Below, piece after piece: positions 60,814 to 64,000 of a stretch of DNA of 64,000 nt. This DNA comes from an uncultured bacterium (GTDB taxonomy: Bacteria > Bacillota > Clostridia > Oscillospirales > Ruminococcaceae), in assembly GCA_905215965.1 (NCBI GenBank), contig CAJMSD010000003.1, positions 62,001 through 126,000 on the forward strand, given 5' to 3'. How positions within the stretch are numbered: position 1 is the stretch's first letter; each line of letters starts with the position of its first letter. Below the pieces are notes generated by a model. It saw only the letters and a list, made by a program, of their open reading frames with translations, searched no databases and was not told where the DNA came from. Position numbers and translations under genes: made by a program.

Positions 60814-61407
60814 TTAACTCCTTTCTTCATCATAATCGACTTCGATAACATCAGGCTGCTGATGTTTTATGATCTTTACGGCAGTTATCATGGTGCTTAT
60901 ATTCAGGATTCCCTCGCACAGCATTTCAATGCCGATCAAAATCACTATCAATCTGCTGCTTTCATTTGGGCGTATTATCAGAAGAACTCCGAACACAATG
61001 GTTATTATCGACAGTGCAAGTATAAGCCACCACTTATCGATACCGAATTTTTTAGCGTCGATCGTTATCTGTATCTTAAACAAACCGTCTGCCAAAAATG
61101 AAATTCCCAATGTGATACAGATAAAATTCATAAGGCTGTCGGGGTGCATAAGCATTACCGCGCCAAGTATTATCATCATGATTCCAAAAGCAAGATCGTA
61201 CTGAAACGCCAGACGATAAAGATCCTTTGAAAAATATCCGATCAGCCGAACAGCGCCAAAGACGATCAAAATTGCTCCGCATATAAAACCTATAACGGAA
61301 ACGGAAAATTTCGGAACGGCAATTAAAAGAATTCCCAATACGCAAAGCGCAGCTGATGTTACAATATACCCGATTTTAGCAGTTCTCATTGGAGCCACAG
61401 AACGCAT
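60814..61407 (-). CDS. HdeD-like DUF308 membrane protein
   Basis: A 197-residue protein with six membrane helices in three pairs, matching the DUF308/HdeD repeat (GAILIVFGAVRLIGYFS, SFLADGLFKIQI). HdeD is linked to acid tolerance in E. coli; in Firmicutes the role is unknown. The start has GGGGGAAA. It is the first gene of the operon leading to the MMPL transporter, behind a promoter at 61468-61495. Confidence 0.85.
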   Translation of the reverse strand: MRSVAPMRTAKIGYIVTSAALCVLGILLIAVPKFSVSVIGFICGAILIVFGAVRLIGYFSKDLYRLAFQYDLAFGIMMIILGAVMLMHPDSLMNFICITLGISFLADGLFKIQITIDAKKFGIDKWWLILALSIITIVFGVLLIIRPNESSRLIVILIGIEMLCEGILNISTMITAVKIIKHQQPDVIEVDYDEERS

Positions 61408-61467
61408 CAGAATTTCCCCCTTTCAAATTAAATATTGCCGCAGGTTTTCCTGCAAATTAAGTATAAC

Positions 61468-61495
61468 AAAATATCGGTCAGTATTAAATGGTCAA
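61468..61495 (-). promoter_or_regulatory. Predicted promoter of the efflux cassette with GGTCA repeats
   Basis: Minus strand: -35 TTGACC (61495-61490), 16-bp spacer, -10 TATTTT (61473-61468). GGTCA occurs twice, at 61476-61480 and 61490-61494, within the promoter, a candidate site for the neighbouring TetR protein. Confidence 0.5.
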
Positions 61496-61570
61496 CAGCG
61501 GACTTATGCCGAAAATTCAGACAATGAGAGCACAATTGACTGAAACTCAGACAAAAAGCGTTTTTTGACT

Positions 61571-61606
61571 AAAAAAACAGCGGCATATCAATTGATATAC
61601 CGCTGC
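61571..61606 (-). terminator. Terminator after the tetR-type gene
   Basis: CAGCGGCATATCA/TGATATACCGCTG (61578-61605), near-perfect with one G-T pair, followed on the minus strand by seven T. Confidence 0.85.
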
Positions 61607-61613
61607 CATGATC

Positions 61614-62177
61614 TTATGTATTGTTTTCCCTGCACCTTTCAAGCATTTCGCTTGACAATCCGTTGCAAAGCGATAGCAAATGCTTTAATCGGACGATAGC
61701 GTCTTTAGGCATTCCCGAGTTTATCCAATCTATAAACAAACCGAACAGTTCGCATTTCATAAATAAAATCATCGTGCTCTTGTCGGACTCATTAATATTT
61801 CTGTCTCCGAAAGCAGTAGCAAAATAAGTTGTTACAACATACTCGCAGATACGCATTAAATACTGCTCATATATGTTGCGGTTGACAGAATTACAAATAT
61901 GCATAACTGCTTTTTTGTTATCCAAGGTAAAGCGGAACGCAGCCTCGATACCCTCATCGATTGAAGCAATACTCGGATATTTTTGTATCAGCGCGTCTGC
62001 CGCATCCATAACGATCTCTTCGATCAAAGCAGGAATATCCTGAAAATGATAATAAAAAGAATTACGATTGATACCGCACTCCTCAACTATCTTACGAACG
62101 CTGATCTGATTAAGAGGCTGTTCGTTCAGCAGCTTCCAGAACGCTTCCTTGATCGCGCGTTTTGTGAAATTCGGCAT
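61614..62177 (-). CDS. TetR/AcrR-family regulator
   Basis: A 187-residue regulator with an N-terminal HTH (about 5-52: AIKEAFWKLLNEQPLNQISV, then ECGINRNSFYYHF) and a helical C-terminal ligand domain. The group is close to DhaS/TetR-like regulators with a TetR_C-type tail. It lies just upstream of the HdeD-MMPL-YhgE genes on the same strand but has its own terminator, so it probably represses the next promoter. The ATG has GGGAGG. Confidence 0.9.
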   Translation of the reverse strand: MPNFTKRAIKEAFWKLLNEQPLNQISVRKIVEECGINRNSFYYHFQDIPALIEEIVMDAADALIQKYPSIASIDEGIEAAFRFTLDNKKAVMHICNSVNRNIYEQYLMRICEYVVTTYFATAFGDRNINESDKSTMILFMKCELFGLFIDWINSGMPKDAIVRLKHLLSLCNGLSSEMLERCRENNT

Positions 62178-62216
62178 AGGTTATTCCTCCCTGTGAGATA
62201 TTGATTTTAAAACTGA

Positions 62217-62759
62217 TTACTTATCTGAAGAACGGCGCTCGTTCCTGATATAACGAAAAACAGCAGCTTCGCCGTTTTCCGCAAGCATAGTCAAAAGCTT
62301 TTCCAGCTTTTCGGAAGTCTGTGGATCAATTACCCTGTTTGCTTTTCCCCTCAAGAAATAATCAAGCGAACACCTGTCGCTGTAATTTTCCTTATTATAT
62401 ATTTTAGATGCGGCAACTCTGTCGCAGAACATTTCATATATAAAAATATCGGGCATGGGAACAGGTTCTACACGGCGGGTTTGGGGATTATAATCCGTCC
62501 AATACTCAAAGTGATGACGGTTTCTTCCCTTGTGATGAAGCCAAGCCCTTGAATATCCCAGCGTCTCGCGCTCCATTTCATTGGGACTTCTCGTTCCCTG
62601 ATAATATTTCACTCCTGCCCAAAATTCCGAAGGAGAATATTTTGACAGATCGTGAGTCAGACCTCGCCATACAATTCCGGCTTTAATGCAATGAAGCATT
62701 ACTTTATGTCTATGTTTGGTTATAGTCAAAAAATGTCCAAATAAATTTTTAACCAGCAT
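62217..62759 (-). CDS. DUF5662 family protein
   Basis: A 180-residue soluble protein rich in His and aromatic residues: THDLSKYSPSEFWAGVKYYQ, then HHKGRNRHHFEYWTDY. The His/Asp spacing resembles metal-dependent helical hydrolases (HD-like), but this is not proven. The family is common in Firmicutes and phages and has no established role. The ribosome site is a modest AAAGG. It starts 20 bp after the LacI-type gene on the same strand and may be co-transcribed. Confidence 0.75.
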   Translation of the reverse strand: MLVKNLFGHFLTITKHRHKVMLHCIKAGIVWRGLTHDLSKYSPSEFWAGVKYYQGTRSPNEMERETLGYSRAWLHHKGRNRHHFEYWTDYNPQTRRVEPVPMPDIFIYEMFCDRVAASKIYNKENYSDRCSLDYFLRGKANRVIDPQTSEKLEKLLTMLAENGEAAVFRYIRNERRSSDK

Positions 62760-62779
62760 TCAGCACATAACCTTTCGCC

Positions 62780-63802
62780 CTAATTAATATCAAATACCGA
62801 GTCTTTTATCAGCAGCCTTCCGCTGATTATCCTGCGGCCCTCAGTATAGGTCGGATCCATAAGCTTCTTTATCATTATCTCAACCGAAACGGAAGCCATT
62901 TTATCAATATCGACTTCAATAGTAGTTATAGCAGGAATACAGAAATTCGAAACCGTATAGTTATCATATCCTACAATGGAAATATCCTCCGGAATGCGGA
63001 CTCCTTTCGATTTCAGGTCTGCTATGACCCTAAAGGCAGTCTCGTCGCAGTTGCATACAAAGGCAGTAGGCATTTCTTCCGGAAATGCAATTCTATCGTA
63101 AATTCTTCCCGATTCATCTCTGTCATCAAGAGTCCATTCCGAACGATATTCAAGATTATTTTCCATGATACATTTTATATATCCGAGAAAACGGTCGTGA
63201 ATACTGCTGGTAGCGGTAACGTTTCCCAAAAAGCCAATGTTTCTGTGTCCCATTTTTACAAGATAATCAGTGATAATATATCCGCCGTAATAGCTGTCGG
63301 AATTGACGGAATCTATTTCAAAGTGGTTATCGTAAAAATCCACAAATATAAGAGGGATATCTATTTTACTGAGCAATTCTATGTATTGCCTGTGAACTTG
63401 TCCGATAACTATAATTCCGTCAATTTTGTTTTCGGTAATTATTTTTGGCAAAATGCATTCCTGTTCGTTTTTTGCGGTAACGCACTCATATATAGTATAC
63501 ACGTCAAACTCGGCTAATTTGTTGGATACGGACGCCGTAAGCTCCCAATAGAATGTGCCCATATATCCAACAAATCTTTCGGGAGTAAGTATCCCGACAT
63601 TCTTTTCCAGCTTTAGATCATACGCTGTTTTTTTGTTTGACTTGGTATTAGACGGCTTATAGCCCATTTGCTTGGCGGTCTCACAAATATGTGATCTAAG
63701 TGCATCGCTTACACCGTCACGTCCCGCAAGCGCATTTGAAACCGTGACTACACTGACACCGACTTTTTTCGCGATGTCAATCATTTTTACTCCGTTTTTC
63801 AT
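62780..63802 (-). CDS. LacI-family transcriptional regulator
   Basis: A 340-residue sugar-responsive repressor. The HTH is at residues 6-28 (KMIDIAKKVGVSVVTVSNAL), the hinge helix at about 50-58, and the ligand-binding core at about 68-335 (SIVGYDNYTVSNFCIPAITT). No sugar-metabolism gene is adjacent except DUF5662; a target may lie beyond the window end at 64 kb. The ATG has AAAGGAAT. Its leader carries a 10-bp inverted repeat and its upstream region a TTGTG/CACAA site. Confidence 0.92.
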   Translation of the reverse strand: MKNGVKMIDIAKKVGVSVVTVSNALAGRDGVSDALRSHICETAKQMGYKPSNTKSNKKTAYDLKLEKNVGILTPERFVGYMGTFYWELTASVSNKLAEFDVYTIYECVTAKNEQECILPKIITENKIDGIIVIGQVHRQYIELLSKIDIPLIFVDFYDNHFEIDSVNSDSYYGGYIITDYLVKMGHRNIGFLGNVTATSSIHDRFLGYIKCIMENNLEYRSEWTLDDRDESGRIYDRIAFPEEMPTAFVCNCDETAFRVIADLKSKGVRIPEDISIVGYDNYTVSNFCIPAITTIEVDIDKMASVSVEIMIKKLMDPTYTEGRRIISGRLLIKDSVFDIN

Positions 63803-63817
63803 AGTATTCCTTTATGT

Positions 63818-63843
63818 ATATGCGGTAATATCATACCGCATAT
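63818..63843. promoter_or_regulatory. Inverted repeat in the lacI-type leader
   Basis: Perfect arms ATATGCGGTA (63818-63827) and TACCGCATAT (63834-63843), 6-bp spacer, between the promoter and the ATG. Either an operator for self-control or an mRNA hairpin; there is no T-run. Confidence 0.5.
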
Positions 63844-63865
63844 CTAAGCATATTTATCTTTTAAT

Positions 63866-63893
63866 ATTATATCATGCTTTAGTAAAAAATCAA
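63866..63893 (-). promoter_or_regulatory. Predicted promoter of the lacI-type gene
   Basis: Minus strand: -35 TTGATT (63893-63888), 16-bp spacer, -10 TATAAT (63871-63866). Confidence 0.6.
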
Positions 63894-63909
63894 AGCAGAA
63901 CGATAAAAA

Positions 63910-63925
63910 TTGTGATATTGCACAA
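63910..63925. promoter_or_regulatory. TTGTGATATTGCACAA, candidate operator
   Basis: Half-sites TTGTG and CACAA separated by six bases, as in the palindrome at 44515. It lies 17 bp upstream of the lacI -35 box. The rest of 63926-64000 shows nothing recognisable. Confidence 0.4.
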
Positions 63926-64000
63926 TTACAGCAGTGTATATCTGTAATTAACGCCAAGTTTTATCAACATCGTCTGCTAAATAGGGATACATCTCATTAT

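Noticed and set aside
1..64000. tRNA, rRNA, insertion sequence, prophage or CRISPR array
   Set aside because: Reading both strands gave no tRNA T-loop consensus in context, no transposase or integrase domain and no spaced direct repeats; a dedicated scan could still find a short tRNA.

Overview
The window looks like a chromosomal piece of a cellulosome-bearing Ruminococcus (Bacillota, Oscillospiraceae), closest in style to R. flavefaciens. The evidence is moderate GC, strong Shine-Dalgarno sites, four secreted proteins with C-terminal dockerin modules, and a GH9 cellulase followed by a CBM3c-like module. A complete spoIIIA operon (AA to AH) and a BofA-family protein show that the lineage keeps endospore genes. 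This assignment rests on protein features only; no rRNA or tRNA gene was seen.

Layout. 1-2.1 kb: a GH9 cellulase cut by the window edge, then a TrpR-like YerC regulator. 2.9-7.2 kb: lon, engB (ysxC) and lysA on the plus strand. 7.2-10.4 kb: a zinc-ribbon protein, pyrimidine-nucleoside phosphorylase, a BofA-family protein and three small proteins of unknown function. 10.4-16.4 kb: a phosphodiesterase, a membrane protein, a GH8 enzyme divergent from an AraC regulator, and a LysR regulator divergent from an SGNH-like/DUF1275 pair. 16.5-21 kb: GH43-dockerin and cytoplasmic GH42 beta-galactosidase.

21-36.1 kb is one long minus-strand housekeeping and sporulation block. In transcription order it reads spoIIIAA-AB-AC-AD-AE-AF-AG-AH, asp23-like, nusB, tsaD-like, xseA, xseB, ispA, dxs, tlyA, nadK, argR, recN, histidine phosphatase. 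It is close to the Bacillus subtilis order, but spoIVB and spo0A do not follow recN.

36.2-40.3 kb: a CUT1 sugar ABC importer without its ATPase. It is preceded by a consensus-like promoter and a leader of about 425 nt rich in small hairpins, the best candidate here for an undescribed RNA element. 40.4-47.8 kb: a double helix-hairpin-helix protein, a large papain-family dockerin protease and carB. 48.1-50.6 kb: an unusual fusion of a xylose-isomerase-like TIM barrel with an acyl-CoA synthetase, behind two good promoters. 50.8-52.7 kb: a LacI-type sugar-binding domain fused to GGDEF, with no membrane anchor. 52.8-56.5 kb: a membrane-anchored metallo-beta-lactamase-fold hydrolase and a GH26 mannanase with carbohydrate-binding, unknown and dockerin modules. 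56.5-62.2 kb: a likely efflux cassette (YhgE-like repeat protein, MMPL transporter, HdeD-like protein, TetR regulator). 62.2-63.8 kb: a DUF5662 protein and a LacI regulator.

Taken together, the secreted enzymes (GH9, GH8, GH43, GH26, cysteine protease) would attack cellulose, xylan or arabinan, mannan and perhaps protein while docked on a scaffold. The ABC importer and GH42 enzyme would take up and split the resulting oligosaccharides. AraC, LysR, LacI and the PBP-GGDEF protein are the likely local sensors. No mobile element, CRISPR array, prophage, rRNA or tRNA was recognised.
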